Numbered from the stretch's first letter, positions 41,280 through 49,426 are shown. The stretch: 64,000 bases of DNA from Candidatus Omnitrophota bacterium (GCA_018812925.1 JAHJCU010000004.1:529441-593440), one strand, 5' to 3'. Numbers and translations are program-made. Notes: generated by a model from the letters alone, not told the origin.

Positions 41280-41824
41280 AGGTTTATTCTAATGTGTTGA
41301 TTTTTTAGAATTCCTGTTATGAAAGGATCCTTGTTTTTAATTTTTCTATTGTATTCCTTCTCATCAATATTAACAACGTTTATTTCTCTGTTGATTTCTT
41401 TCTGTAATTTGTTTAAGTTTTTCTGAAGTGAGGCAATGCTGTGGCTTCCTATAATTAATAAATCGATATCGCTATGAGCATCCATGGTGTTTTTTGCATA
41501 TGAACCGTAAATATAAGCATTTTTTATACCGTTAACATCTTTTATTGTGTTCTTTAAGTTTTCTTCGAACCCGATTGTTTTAAGAATTATTTGTTTATAT
41601 TCGTTGTATAGGGGGTAACCTTTGTTTATGTGATAAAGCTTCAGGTTGCCTCTTTTCTGGCTTTTTAGGACACTCTCTTTCTCCAATTCTTTTATTTTCT
41701 TCACCAGATTGCGCTTATCAAGAGCAAGATTTCTTGACAGTTCGTTTACATATAGACTTTCTTGAGGGTTAAGGAAAAAATAGTTTAAAAGTTTTTTTGT
41801 TATTTGGGATTTTAATGAAATCAT
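41276..41824 (-). CDS. Winged-helix plus minimal nucleotidyltransferase (MNT)
   Basis: A 182-residue fusion. Residues 1-75 form a winged helix-turn-helix (YVNELSRNLALDKRNLVKKIKELEKESVL). Residues 90-175 are a minimal nucleotidyltransferase with GSYAKNTMDAHSDIDLLIIG (GSx10DxD) and a C-terminal VVNIDEKEYNR. Such proteins adenylylate and silence the adjacent HEPN toxin, and the wing domain probably represses the operon through the GTGTAAT-AG-ATTACAC operator. Confidence 0.88.
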   Translation of the reverse strand: MISLKSQITKKLLNYFFLNPQESLYVNELSRNLALDKRNLVKKIKELEKESVLKSQKRGNLKLYHINKGYPLYNEYKQIILKTIGFEENLKNTIKDVNGIKNAYIYGSYAKNTMDAHSDIDLLIIGSHSIASLQKNLNKLQKEINREINVVNIDEKEYNRKIKNKDPFITGILKNQHIRINL

Positions 41825-41849
41825 TTGACATCCTTAAATTACACCGATA

Positions 41850-41878
41850 AGTGTAATCTATTACACCTGTTTTGTCAA
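41850..41878 (-). promoter_or_regulatory. Promoter and operator of MNT/HEPN operon
   Basis: Minus-strand TTGACA (41873-41878), 17 bases, TACACT (41850-41855). A perfect 16-base palindrome GTGTAATCTATTACAC (41851-41866) covers the spacer and -10 box, and another half-site ATTACACC follows near 41839. Confidence 0.75.
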
Positions 41879-41952
41879 TAAACTATGATTTTGGGGATGA
41901 GAGTAAGAGTAATTAGGAATAATACGCCCAGTATTATGAAGAATTTTCGCAT
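41875..41952 (-). pseudogene. Truncated duplicate of the 77-residue membrane gene
   Basis: From ATG at 41952 the sequence encodes MRKFFIILGVLFLITLTLIP and five more residues before TGA. The first 14 codons match the intact gene at 40863 exactly, after which the two diverge. It overlaps the MNT promoter. The 41825-42208 gap holds this remnant, the promoter and the repeats listed next. Confidence 0.75.
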
Positions 41953-41959
41953 ATATTTT
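41912..41959. repeat. 48-bp direct repeat, right copy
   Basis: Exact copy of 40823-40870; together the copies bound the MNT/HEPN pair. Confidence 0.9.
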
Positions 41960-41984
41960 AAAGTAAAGAATAATAATTCGTAAA

Positions 41985-42177
41985 CAGTAAATAGTAATCG
42001 GTAAATGGTAATTTTAAAAATTACGCTTTACGAATTACCCTTAGAGATTGCCGAGCAATCTCAAGGACTTTGGTCCCGGGAATCTTTCCCCTAGAAATTT
42101 CTGCGAAATTTCAGGGACTCAGTCCTCGCAATTTTTCAAATTGCAGAGGGTAGATTCCACGGGGCGAGTTACTAATT
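41985..42177. repeat. GTAAATAGTAAT word array with R3 element
   Basis: Words (GTAAACAGTAAATAGTAATC, GGTAAATGGTAA) lead into an R3 palindrome (CCCTTAGAGATTGCC.. to ..TAGATTCCACGGGG). This R3 is split by a second one at 42088-42150. A matching but unsplit arrangement lies at 50262-50400. Confidence 0.8.
42088..42150. repeat. 63-bp R3 element nested inside another R3
   Basis: CCCCTAGAAATTTCTGCGAA.. to ..TTGCAGAGGG, exactly 63 bases with three hairpins. Removing it restores AATCTTT-TAGATTCC, identical to the unoccupied site at about 50359-50373. No target-site duplication is seen. Confidence 0.85.
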
Positions 42178-42208
42178 ACTATATTCAGACCTTAATACTT
42201 ACAACTTA

Positions 42209-42817
42209 TTACTTATCCGTGTTTTCTTTATCACGAAAACCGGCCTGAATTTCTTCGGCGCGTTGCAGGAATGTGTCTGTATCTGTGACGCCGAATTCTT
42301 CGGCGAGTGATGTCCATTGATAGTCGGTGTATTTGCTATATAACTCGCCCAATGTAATCCATTCTTCGGCGATTGCGTTTCTGATTTTGGTTCTTTCTTC
42401 GCCTTCTGTGACCCGGTATTGGTCGCTTAATTTAAATATGTTGTTGTATCTTTGTTTCATGTCGATAAATATATTTGCTTCGTATTCTGTTTTTGCTTCT
42501 GCTATGCGGTTATCAAGGGTTGAGTAGGTTTTTGCTCTGATATTTGTTCTTACTTCTTCCATTTCTTTTTGTGTGGGTTGTTTTGTTTGTTTTGCGTCTT
42601 CTTCGGATTGAATCTGGCCTGGATTGGAAATACTTTTTTTCAACAGGTTGTTGTACGTCGCTTCAAGTGAGGTGTATTCTTTTGTTAACTCTGACATTTC
42701 AGAAACGGAATTTTGCAGTGCTTTGTTTTTGGTGATTAATGCCACATCGCTTGCGACCACTCCCAGACCGAGCAGACATATGATGATATATAATACTAAA
42801 TTTTTTGGATTTTTCAT
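42209..42817 (-). CDS. Membrane-anchored coiled-coil protein, paralog 2
   Basis: A 202-residue protein with one N-terminal membrane helix (LVLYIIICLLGLGVVASDVAL), a coiled segment, then the same domain as in the protein at 37816-38616: YSTLDNRIAEAKTEYEANIF, EGEERTKIRNAIAEEWITLGE, YQWTSLAEEFGVTDTDTFLQ. It is shorter in the coiled-coil part. The paralogs lie 4 kb apart with similar R1-type repeats upstream, suggesting duplication. Function unknown. Confidence 0.75.
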   Translation of the reverse strand: MKNPKNLVLYIIICLLGLGVVASDVALITKNKALQNSVSEMSELTKEYTSLEATYNNLLKKSISNPGQIQSEEDAKQTKQPTQKEMEEVRTNIRAKTYSTLDNRIAEAKTEYEANIFIDMKQRYNNIFKLSDQYRVTEGEERTKIRNAIAEEWITLGELYSKYTDYQWTSLAEEFGVTDTDTFLQRAEEIQAGFRDKENTDK

Positions 42818-42823
42818 TTTCTC

Positions 42824-42999
42824 CCTCCCAAAGCCGTTAATGAATTATATTCAACTCTTTGGGTGTCCCCATTGCTAGTTTTACATTCGTAAAACTATGG
42901 GGATCCCAAAGTTATTATTACATTATATTCCTCTGGGAAATGAAGCGCAACTATGAACCCCTATACTACGTAGAGTGTAGGGCACAGCACGTAGGGTTC
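42824..42999. repeat. R1-related palindrome plus GAACCC..GGGTTC palindrome
   Basis: 42824-42912 holds GTTAATGAATTATATTC and ACTCTTTGGGTGTCCCCAT / ATGGGGATCCCAAAGT. 42955-42999 holds GAACCCCTATACTACGTAG with CTACACTC../..GTAGGGTTC, a palindrome related to the one at 51827-51853. These and the word array that follows fill the 42818-43181 gap; no gene is seen in it. Confidence 0.65.
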
Positions 43000-43032
43000 A
43001 CGGCGCAGCTTAGGAGAAGAGTCTGAGATAGT

Positions 43033-43152
43033 TATCCGTAATCCGTAAACGATAAAGAGTAAATAGTAATTAAAACAATGACTAATAACAGAAAAAATAT
43101 ATTTTAGATTAGTTAATTACCATTTACTAATTACGAATTACCAATTACAAGA
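43033..43152. repeat. GTAAATAGTAAT word array upstream of prfB
   Basis: Words GTAATCCGTAAACGATAAAG and AGTAAATAGTAATTAAAAC, then their complement (TTAATTACCATTTACTAATT, ACGAATTACCAATTAC). Ends about 30 bases before the prfB start. Confidence 0.65.
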
Positions 43153-43181
43153 CGTAACCGTTATGTTAAAATCAGTGCATT

Positions 43182-44280
43182 ATGGAGGATATAAAACGCA
43201 AATTACGGGATTTCCTAAATAAATTGGAAGACCTTCGGGGGTTTCTTTGACTTAGAAAAGAAGACAAAAGAAATCAATAAGTTAAGCAAGGAGCTTGAAA
43301 AGGAAGGATTTTGGCAGGATGTTGAAAATGCAAGGAAGGTTATGAGGAAGCTTGATTCTCTAAAGGAAACACACGCCAAGTGGGATAGGTTGCATAAAGA
43401 TATAGAAGATGCGGGCGTTCTTTATGAATTGGCGAAAGAAGAAGATGATAAGGGAGCTTTGAATGAGGTTTCGTCTTCTGTTGCAAGGATAGATAAGGAA
43501 ATAGAGAAATGGCAGTTGGAGGTTTTGTTAGCAGGCAAGTACGATAAGCTGGGTTGTTTCCTTTCGATAAAACCGGGCGCCGGTGGTACGGAATCGTGCG
43601 ATTGGGCGCAGATGCTTTTGCGGATGTATACAAGATGGGCGGAACGGAACAATATGGCGGCGGAGTTGGTGGATGTTACCGCGGCTGAAGAGGCGGGTAT
43701 AAAATACGCAAGCTTACGGTTTTCAAAAGAATTTTCTTACGGTTATTTGAAAGGTGAAAAGGGTATACACAGGTTGGTTAGGGTTTCTCCGTTTGATGCT
43801 GCGCACAGGAGGCATACCTCGTTTGCGTCTGTTGAGGTTATACCTAAAATCGATGAGGAGTTTAAACTCGACATAAAAGATGTGGATTTAAGGATAGATA
43901 CTTTTCGTTCTTCGGGGCCGGGCGGACAGCATGTTAATATGACTGATTCTGCGGTAAGAATAACTCATGTTCCAACAAAAATAGTTGCTCAAGCTCAATC
44001 GGAAAAGTCGCAACATCAGAATAAATTTATTGCTATGGAATTGTTGATGTCGAGGCTTTATAGTCATTTCCAGGAAATAGAAAAAGAGAAACAGAAAAAA
44101 ATATTCGGAGAAAAGCAGAATATCCAATGGGGCAGTCAGATACGAAGTTATGTGCTTTATCCTTATACGCTTGTTAAAGACCATCGTACCGGAACCGAAC
44201 AAACGAATGCTGATAATGTTTTGGACGGGGATATAGATCCTTTTATTTTTGATTATTTAAGAGGGAATAAAAAAGAATAA
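43182..44280 (+). CDS. prfB: Peptide chain release factor 2 (programmed +1 frameshift)
   Basis: RF2 ends translation at UGA and UAA. The gene is in two frames: ATG at 43182 encodes MEDIKRKLRDFLNKLEDLRG FL (22 residues) up to TGA at 43248-43250. Skipping one base then continues DLEKKTKEINK.. to 44280. The joined product is 365 residues, the size of E. coli RF2. The tripeptide SPF (in VRVSPFDAAHRR) marks RF2, and GPGGQHVN holds the GGQ peptidyl-hydrolysis motif. Treating only the second frame as the gene would lose the N-terminal 50 residues. Confidence 0.95.
43234..43251 (+). promoter_or_regulatory. RF2 autoregulatory frameshift site
   Basis: TTCGGGGGTTTCTTTGAC: internal Shine-Dalgarno-like CGGGGG, three bases, then the slip codon CTT, stop TGA and a C. 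Spacing and slip sequence equal the E. coli prfB site. Low RF2 slows termination at TGA and favours the +1 slip, restoring RF2. Confidence 0.95.
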
Positions 44281-44459
44281 TGAATGGTAATTTACAGTCC
44301 GTAAATTGTAATTAGTAATTGGTAAATAGTAATTAAAGAACCGTAAAGTGTAATCGGTAATTAGTAAATAGTAATTAAACAATAAAGACAACTTAAGAAA
44401 CTACGAATTACGCCCGCCTGCTTGCGAAGCGGGCAGGCTTTACGAGTTACCAATTACAA
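44281..44459. repeat. Word array containing right copy of 116-bp inverted repeat
   Basis: GTAATTAGTAATTGGTAAAT-type words; 44344-44459 is the inverted counterpart of 25085-25200 with about five mismatches, including an R2 palindrome (44412-44438) and AACAATAAAGACAACTTAAG. It runs up to the tsaC start region. Confidence 0.85.
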
Positions 44460-44490
44460 AACTTATTTTTTAAACTGGATGACCAAGGAT

Positions 44491-45141
44491 ATGGAATATA
44501 TAAAAATAAATTCTTCAATATTGGAAGAGGATGTTATTTCAAAAGTAAAGATGGTTTTGAAAAATGGCGGAGTAATTGCTTTTCCAACGGATACTGTATA
44601 TGGTTTGGCAGGGGATTTATTTAGCGAAGATGCAGTAAAAAAAATATATGAAATAAAGGGTAGGGATTATTCTAAACCTTTGCCTGTGCTTGTTTGCGAT
44701 ATACAAAGCGTGGCTTTATATGTTGAAAAAATTCCGGATTTTGCGTATAAGTTAATGGAAGCGTTTTGTCCGGGATCTTTAACGGTGATTCTTAAGAGGA
44801 AAGTAGGACTTGATATTTCTCTTAAGACGGATACATTAGGGTTTAGAATTCCGGATTATCCAATGGTGCTTGGTTTACTTAAGGAATATGGCCCTTTAGT
44901 TTGTACAAGTGCTAATATTTCGGGTGGAAAAGACGCTGTAAACGCGGATGAAGTCAGTCAATATTTTGACGGAAAGATTGATCTTATTTTAGACGGGGGG
45001 CAAACAGTTTTGCAAAGACCCTCCACTATTATTGACTGTACTTCAGATTCGCCAAAAATAATCAGAGGGGGTAAAATTACGCAAAAGGATATTAAAAGGG
45101 TTATAGGAGGGAAGAGAAATATATCCCCCCTAGTTTTATAA
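44491..45141 (+). CDS. tsaC: Threonylcarbamoyl-AMP synthase (TsaC/Sua5 type)
   Basis: Makes threonylcarbamoyl-AMP from threonine, bicarbonate and ATP for tRNA t6A; the partner TsaB is at 2.3 kb. About 216 residues of the YrdC fold: VIAFPTDTVYGLAGD, IYEIKGRDYSKPLPVLV, FCPGSLTVILKRK, LGFRIPDYPM and VCTSANISGGKDA are the family signatures. Start chosen at MEYIKINSS; the frame extends upstream only through repeat DNA (ATG at 44479 is an alternative). The C-terminal residues SPLVL and stop are provided by an R1 palindrome. Confidence 0.93.
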   Translation: MEYIKINSSILEEDVISKVKMVLKNGGVIAFPTDTVYGLAGDLFSEDAVKKIYEIKGRDYSKPLPVLVCDIQSVALYVEKIPDFAYKLMEAFCPGSLTVILKRKVGLDISLKTDTLGFRIPDYPMVLGLLKEYGPLVCTSANISGGKDAVNADEVSQYFDGKIDLILDGGQTVLQRPSTIIDCTSDSPKIIRGGKITQKDIKRVIGGKRNISPLVL

Positions 45142-45219
45142 ATGCTCCCCTTTGTTTTCTTCGAAAACAGACCAAGGGGACTTCGCACTCTTCTGATTTA
45201 ATCAGAAGAGTGCTTCGGG
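45124..45219. repeat. R1 compound palindromes between tsaC and rpiB
   Basis: TCCCCCCTAGTTTTAT covers the tsaC stop. CTCCCCTTTGTTTTC-TTC-GAAAACAGACCAAGGGGA follows, then CTTC and a GCACTCTTCTG / CAGAAGAGTGC hairpin, i.e. the R1 compound in reverse order. Confidence 0.75.
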
Positions 45220-45228
45220 AGGATAAAA

Positions 45229-45687
45229 ATGAAAGAAAATATTTCCATAGCTTTGGGAAGCGACCATGCAGGTTTTAAATATAAGGAAGCGATTAAGAAA
45301 CATTTGATCCAAAGGGGCATTGAAGTATTTGATTTTGGTACCAATTCGGACCAACCATGTGATTATCCGGATTTTATCAGACCTGCGGCTGAAGCTGTGG
45401 CTAAAGGAAAGACAAATTATGGCATTGTGCTTGGTGGTTCGGGTAATGGCGAAGCTATGGTTGCCAATAAAGTCAAGGGTATACGATGTTCTTTATGCTG
45501 GAGTGATGACACTGCAAAGTGGGCGAGAAGCCACAATAATGCGAATGTTCTTGCAATTGGCGAGAGGACTGTTTCACTTGTTCTAGCGCTTCAGATTGTT
45601 GACACATGGCTTTCAACTGAATTTGAAGGCGGAAGACATGAAAGAAGGATTAATTTAATAAGCGAAATAGAAAATAAATTCTGTTAG
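45229..45687 (+). CDS. rpiB: Ribose-5-phosphate isomerase B
   Basis: Interconverts ribulose-5-phosphate and ribose-5-phosphate. 152 residues with ALGSDHAGFKYKE, DFGTNSDQPCDYPDF and the substrate loop NYGIVLGGSGNGEAMVANKVKGIR; SHNNANVLAIGER holds His/Asn of the active site. The usual GTGxG loop reads GSGNGE here. A GGGAGG Shine-Dalgarno sequence precedes ATG. Allose-6-phosphate isomerase is a possible alternative role in this family. Confidence 0.93.
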   Translation: MKENISIALGSDHAGFKYKEAIKKHLIQRGIEVFDFGTNSDQPCDYPDFIRPAAEAVAKGKTNYGIVLGGSGNGEAMVANKVKGIRCSLCWSDDTAKWARSHNNANVLAIGERTVSLVLALQIVDTWLSTEFEGGRHERRINLISEIENKFC

Positions 45688-45711
45688 AGGTATAATAAAA
45701 AATAAAAATGT

Positions 45712-45825
45712 AGAATGGATATATAGAAATACAGTAGATATATTTGGAAATGTATGGATATATGTAGTAGGACAAGTTATTTCAGTATATTTCTATGCAT
45801 TTCAATCGTATTTCCAATATATTTA
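45712..45825. repeat. Word-array repeat (GATATATAGAAATAC type)
   Basis: AGAATGGATATATAGAAATA, CAGTAGATATATTTGGAAAT on one side; TCAGTATATTTCTATGC, ATTTCAATCGTATTTCC on the other. Counterpart of 20098-20226, upstream of ilvE. Confidence 0.6.
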
Positions 45826-45840
45826 AACTAAGAGGTGAAA

Positions 45841-46716
45841 ATGGAGCAGAAAATATATTTGAACGGTGAGTTTGTTTCAAGGAAAGACGCAAAAGTTTCC
45901 GTTTATGACCACGGTCTTCTTTACGGAGACGGTGTTTTTGAAGGATTAAGAACATATAACGGCAGAATATTCAAACTGCAGGAGCATATGGACAGATTAT
46001 ATAAATCTGCCAAATATATTTGTCTTGATATACCGCTTACAAAAGAAAAACTTACTGTAGCTATTATAAAAACAGCGCGTATAAACGGACAAAAGGATTG
46101 TTATATTAGAGTTGTAGTAACTCGGGGCGAGGGTGATTTGGGGCTTGCTCCCGAAAAGTGTAAAAATGCGACGGTATTTATTATTATAGATAAGATAAAA
46201 CTGTATCCTGAGAAACTGTGCAAGGAAGGCATTGAGATAATTACCGTTCCCACGCAGCGAAACAGTTCGCAGAATTTAGAACCGCAGGTGAAATCCCTGA
46301 ATTATTTAAACAATATATTGGCCAATATAGAAGCAAAAAATGCCGGTTTTAAAGAAGCGATAATGTTAAATAGAGAAGGATTTGTAACCGAATGTACTGC
46401 GGATAATATTTTTATAATTGAAGACGATATTTTAAAAACTCCTTCCACTCATATGGGCCTTCTTGGCGGGATAACAAGAGGAGTTGTTATGGAAATTGCA
46501 AAAAAAATGTCGATTGAAGCAAAAGAAGAAACAATTTCCAGATATAATCTGTTTGGCGCGCAAGAATGTTTCCTTACCGGTACTGCGGCTGAAATAATTC
46601 CCATAGTGAAAATTGACGGCAGAACTATAGGTAACGGCAAGGTTGGCAGTATCACTAATAAAATCCGCAAGGCTTTTAAAAAGTTTGTAGATGCAGACGG
46701 GACACCGTATTTATAA
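45841..46716 (+). CDS. ilvE: Branched-chain amino acid aminotransferase
   Basis: Class IV PLP enzyme moving the amino group between glutamate and branched-chain keto acids. 291 residues from the ATG at 45841 (AGAGGTG Shine-Dalgarno sequence; a GTG six bases earlier is in frame). VYDHGLLYGDGVFEGLRTYNG, IRVVVTRGEGDLGL, the PLP-Lys region VKSLNYLNNILA, EAIMLNREGFVTECTADNIF and TGTAAEIIPI are all typical. D-amino-acid transaminase or aminodeoxychorismate lyase share the fold but the signatures favour IlvE. Confidence 0.92.
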   Translation: MEQKIYLNGEFVSRKDAKVSVYDHGLLYGDGVFEGLRTYNGRIFKLQEHMDRLYKSAKYICLDIPLTKEKLTVAIIKTARINGQKDCYIRVVVTRGEGDLGLAPEKCKNATVFIIIDKIKLYPEKLCKEGIEIITVPTQRNSSQNLEPQVKSLNYLNNILANIEAKNAGFKEAIMLNREGFVTECTADNIFIIEDDILKTPSTHMGLLGGITRGVVMEIAKKMSIEAKEETISRYNLFGAQECFLTGTAAEIIPIVKIDGRTIGNGKVGSITNKIRKAFKKFVDADGTPYL

Positions 46717-46717
46717 G

Positions 46718-46800
46718 AAATACCAGAAGGTAGAAAACACCTGCCCGCCAAATCTTGGCAGGCGGGGAGGACAGAAGACAGACGACAGAGAACAGACGAG
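46718..46800. repeat. R2 palindrome and ACAGA word array upstream of clpC
   Basis: CTGCCCGCC-AAATC-TTGGCAGGCGGG (46741-46767) followed by words GACAGAAGACAGACGACAGA and GAACAGACGAG. Confidence 0.6.
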
Positions 46801-46831
46801 TTCTGATTTTACTCGAACGGAGTGAGGGAAA

Positions 46832-49417
46832 ATGTATAACAGATTTACCGAAAGAGCAAGGAAAGTTTTGGCTTTGGCAAAGGAAGAAGCCCGAAGGCTG
46901 GGGCATGACTTTGTAGGCACGGAGCATATCGTTTTAGGAATCCTAAGGGAAGGTTCAGGCGTTGCGTGTGCCGTTTTACAAAGAATGAATCTGCAATCAG
47001 ATTTAATTAAAGAAGCGACCGAGGAGATAACGGGTAAAGGACCCAATGTTCTTAATTTTGGAGAGATATCTTTTACGCCAAAAGCCAGAAGAGTTTTGGA
47101 ATTGGCAATGGAAGAATCAAGGAATCTTGGACATAGTTATGTAGGTACAGAGCATTTACTTCTTGGCATTTTGCGGGAAAAAGAAGGTATAGGCGCACAG
47201 ATTCTTGGAGATTTAGGTATAAGCATAGAAAAAACAAGAGAAGAAATCGTTCAAATTCAAGGTGGATTTATCTCTTCTGCTACTACTGCTCAAGATCCGA
47301 AATTGCCTTTTGGCGGCGGACAAGCATCGGCAAAGGGTGATTCTTTTAATAAAAACAATTCATATCAACAGCAGAAAAAATCTAAGACCTCTGCTTTAGA
47401 TGTTTTTGGCAGGGACATTACACAACTGGCAAGAGAAAACAAATTAGACCCTATTATCGGCAGGAAGAAAGAAATAGAAAGAATTTTACAAATTTTATGC
47501 AGAAGAAAAAAGAATAATCCCGTACTTATAGGAGATGCGGGAGTAGGTAAAACGGCAATCGTAGAAGGGTTGGCGCAGGCAATTGTTCAAAAAAATGTGC
47601 CTGAAGTTTTAATGTTTAAAAAGATTTTTGCTCTTGATTTGGCTTTAATGGTGGCGGGAACGAAATATCGGGGACAGTTCGAAGAAAGAATAAAGGCGGT
47701 CCTTAATGAAATAAGACAGAACAGCAATATAATTATATTTATCGACGAAATACATACTTTGGTGGGCGCAGGCGCCGCAGAAGGCGCTATTGATGCGTCT
47801 AATATATTAAAGCCTGCTCTTGCGGGAGGAGAAATGCAGTGTATTGGCGCCACAACGCCTAACGAATACAGGAAATACATAGAAAAAGACCCCGCATTAG
47901 AGAGAAGGTTTCAGCAGATTATAGTTCAACCTCCGTCTGTTGCCGAGACCGTAGAAATATTGAAAGGGTTGAAAACAAGATATGAGAGCCACCATAAGGT
48001 TATTATTCCCGACGCTTCTATATGGGCGGCATCTCTTTTTGCAGAACGTTATATATCCGAAAGATTTTTACCCGACAAGGCGATAGATGTAATAGATGAA
48101 GCTTGTTCAAAAACCAAATTATTCAAAAAGAATCCGAAAAGTATATATCCCGAGCTGGAAAAGAAGCTGTCTTCTATTCAAAAAGATAAAAACGAGGCGG
48201 TAAGGTTGCAGGACTTTGAAAAAGCGGCGCAACTTAGGGACAGGGAAAGGGTTCTTAAAGAAGAAATAGAGCTAAAAAGAAGAGTGACTGTAGAGGTTAA
48301 AGATGTGGCTGAAGTCGTATCAAAATGGACGGGAGTTCCCATACAACAGCTTCAGGAAGAAGAGAAGGATAGATTGCTTAATATGGAAGAAGAAATACAT
48401 AAAAGAGTAATCGGACAAGACGAAGCGATTGTAGCTTTGGCAAAAACTATAAGACGTTCTCGGTCGGGACTTAAAGACCCTATGCGTCCTATCGGAGTAT
48501 TTGTGTTTCTTGGTCCCACAGGCGTAGGCAAAACCGAGCTTGCCAAAGCATTGGCTGAATTTTTATTTGGAAACGAAGATGCGTTGATAAGACTGGATAT
48601 GTCTGAATTTATGGAAAAATTTACTGTTTCGCGGCTTGTGGGCGCGCCGCCGGGTTATGTCGGTTATGAAGAAGGCGGTGGACTGACTGAGAAGATAAGA
48701 AGAAAACCCTACTCTGTTGTTTTATTGGATGAAATCGAAAAGGCGCATCCGGATGTGTTCAATATCCTATTGCAAGTAATGGAAGACGGAAGATTGACCG
48801 ACAGCCTGAATCATACGGTGGATTTTAGGAATGTAGTTTTGATAATGACTTCAAATATAGGAAGCGATATGCTGACAAAAGGTTCGAGTTTGGGTTTTCA
48901 ATCTTCTCCTAACGATACGGCGGACTATCATCAAATGAAAAGTAAACTGACTGATGAATTAAAAAAAGCTTTTAAGCCGGAATTTTTAAACAGAGTGGAC
49001 GAAACTATAGTTTTCCATTCGCTTTCCAAAAACCATTTAAAACAGATTGTAGAGATAATGCTCGAAAAGGTTAAGGTTCGGCTAAAAGAATATAAACTGG
49101 ATTTAAAGCATACATCTAAAGTCAATGAATTCTTGATTAAAAAAGGTGCCGACAAAATCTACGGCGCGCGGCCCTTAAGAAGAGCGATACAGAAATTTAT
49201 AGAAGACCCACTTGCAGACAAGATATTAAAAGGCGAAATTTCTTCCGGGGCTAATGTGGAAATTTGCGTAGAGAACAATGAATTGAAATTTATCAGCAAA
49301 AATTCTTTAAAGAAAATTACTCGCTTGTCTCGTCAATATCCAAATGACATCAACACAGGAAAACGCACCCGGCCTGTTAAACGAAGATCCGGGAAAAAAC
49401 CATTAATGACCACATAA
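46832..49417 (+). CDS. clpC: ATP-dependent Clp protease ATP-binding subunit ClpC
   Basis: Unfoldase for ClpP and protein disaggregation. 861 residues: two Clp-N repeats (FTERARKVLALAKEEAR, then FTPKARRVLELAMEESR), D1 AAA+ with Walker A GDAGVGKT, a UVR motif (NEAVRLQDFEKAAQLRDRE) that marks ClpC, and D2 AAA+ with GPTGVGKTELAKALAE and the C-terminal ClpB-D2-small domain (YGARPLRRAIQKFIEDPLAD). The last 30 residues are basic and unlike other ClpC tails (GKRTRPVKRRSGKKPLM). No ClpP gene is in the window. GAGGGA precedes ATG. Confidence 0.96.
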   Translation: MYNRFTERARKVLALAKEEARRLGHDFVGTEHIVLGILREGSGVACAVLQRMNLQSDLIKEATEEITGKGPNVLNFGEISFTPKARRVLELAMEESRNLGHSYVGTEHLLLGILREKEGIGAQILGDLGISIEKTREEIVQIQGGFISSATTAQDPKLPFGGGQASAKGDSFNKNNSYQQQKKSKTSALDVFGRDITQLARENKLDPIIGRKKEIERILQILCRRKKNNPVLIGDAGVGKTAIVEGLAQAIVQKNVPEVLMFKKIFALDLALMVAGTKYRGQFEERIKAVLNEIRQNSNIIIFIDEIHTLVGAGAAEGAIDASNILKPALAGGEMQCIGATTPNEYRKYIEKDPALERRFQQIIVQPPSVAETVEILKGLKTRYESHHKVIIPDASIWAASLFAERYISERFLPDKAIDVIDEACSKTKLFKKNPKSIYPELEKKLSSIQKDKNEAVRLQDFEKAAQLRDRERVLKEEIELKRRVTVEVKDVAEVVSKWTGVPIQQLQEEEKDRLLNMEEEIHKRVIGQDEAIVALAKTIRRSRSGLKDPMRPIGVFVFLGPTGVGKTELAKALAEFLFGNEDALIRLDMSEFMEKFTVSRLVGAPPGYVGYEEGGGLTEKIRRKPYSVVLLDEIEKAHPDVFNILLQVMEDGRLTDSLNHTVDFRNVVLIMTSNIGSDMLTKGSSLGFQSSPNDTADYHQMKSKLTDELKKAFKPEFLNRVDETIVFHSLSKNHLKQIVEIMLEKVKVRLKEYKLDLKHTSKVNEFLIKKGADKIYGARPLRRAIQKFIEDPLADKILKGEISSGANVEICVENNELKFISKNSLKKITRLSRQYPNDINTGKRTRPVKRRSGKKPLMTT

Positions 49418-49426
49418 CCGGCAAGT

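Noticed and set aside
42824..42999. Riboswitch-like structure upstream of prfB
   Set aside because: The hairpins belong to dispersed repeat families and do not show a known riboswitch core.
43340..43652. Minus-strand open frames across prfB
   Set aside because: Antisense shadows of the conserved RF2 coding sequence.
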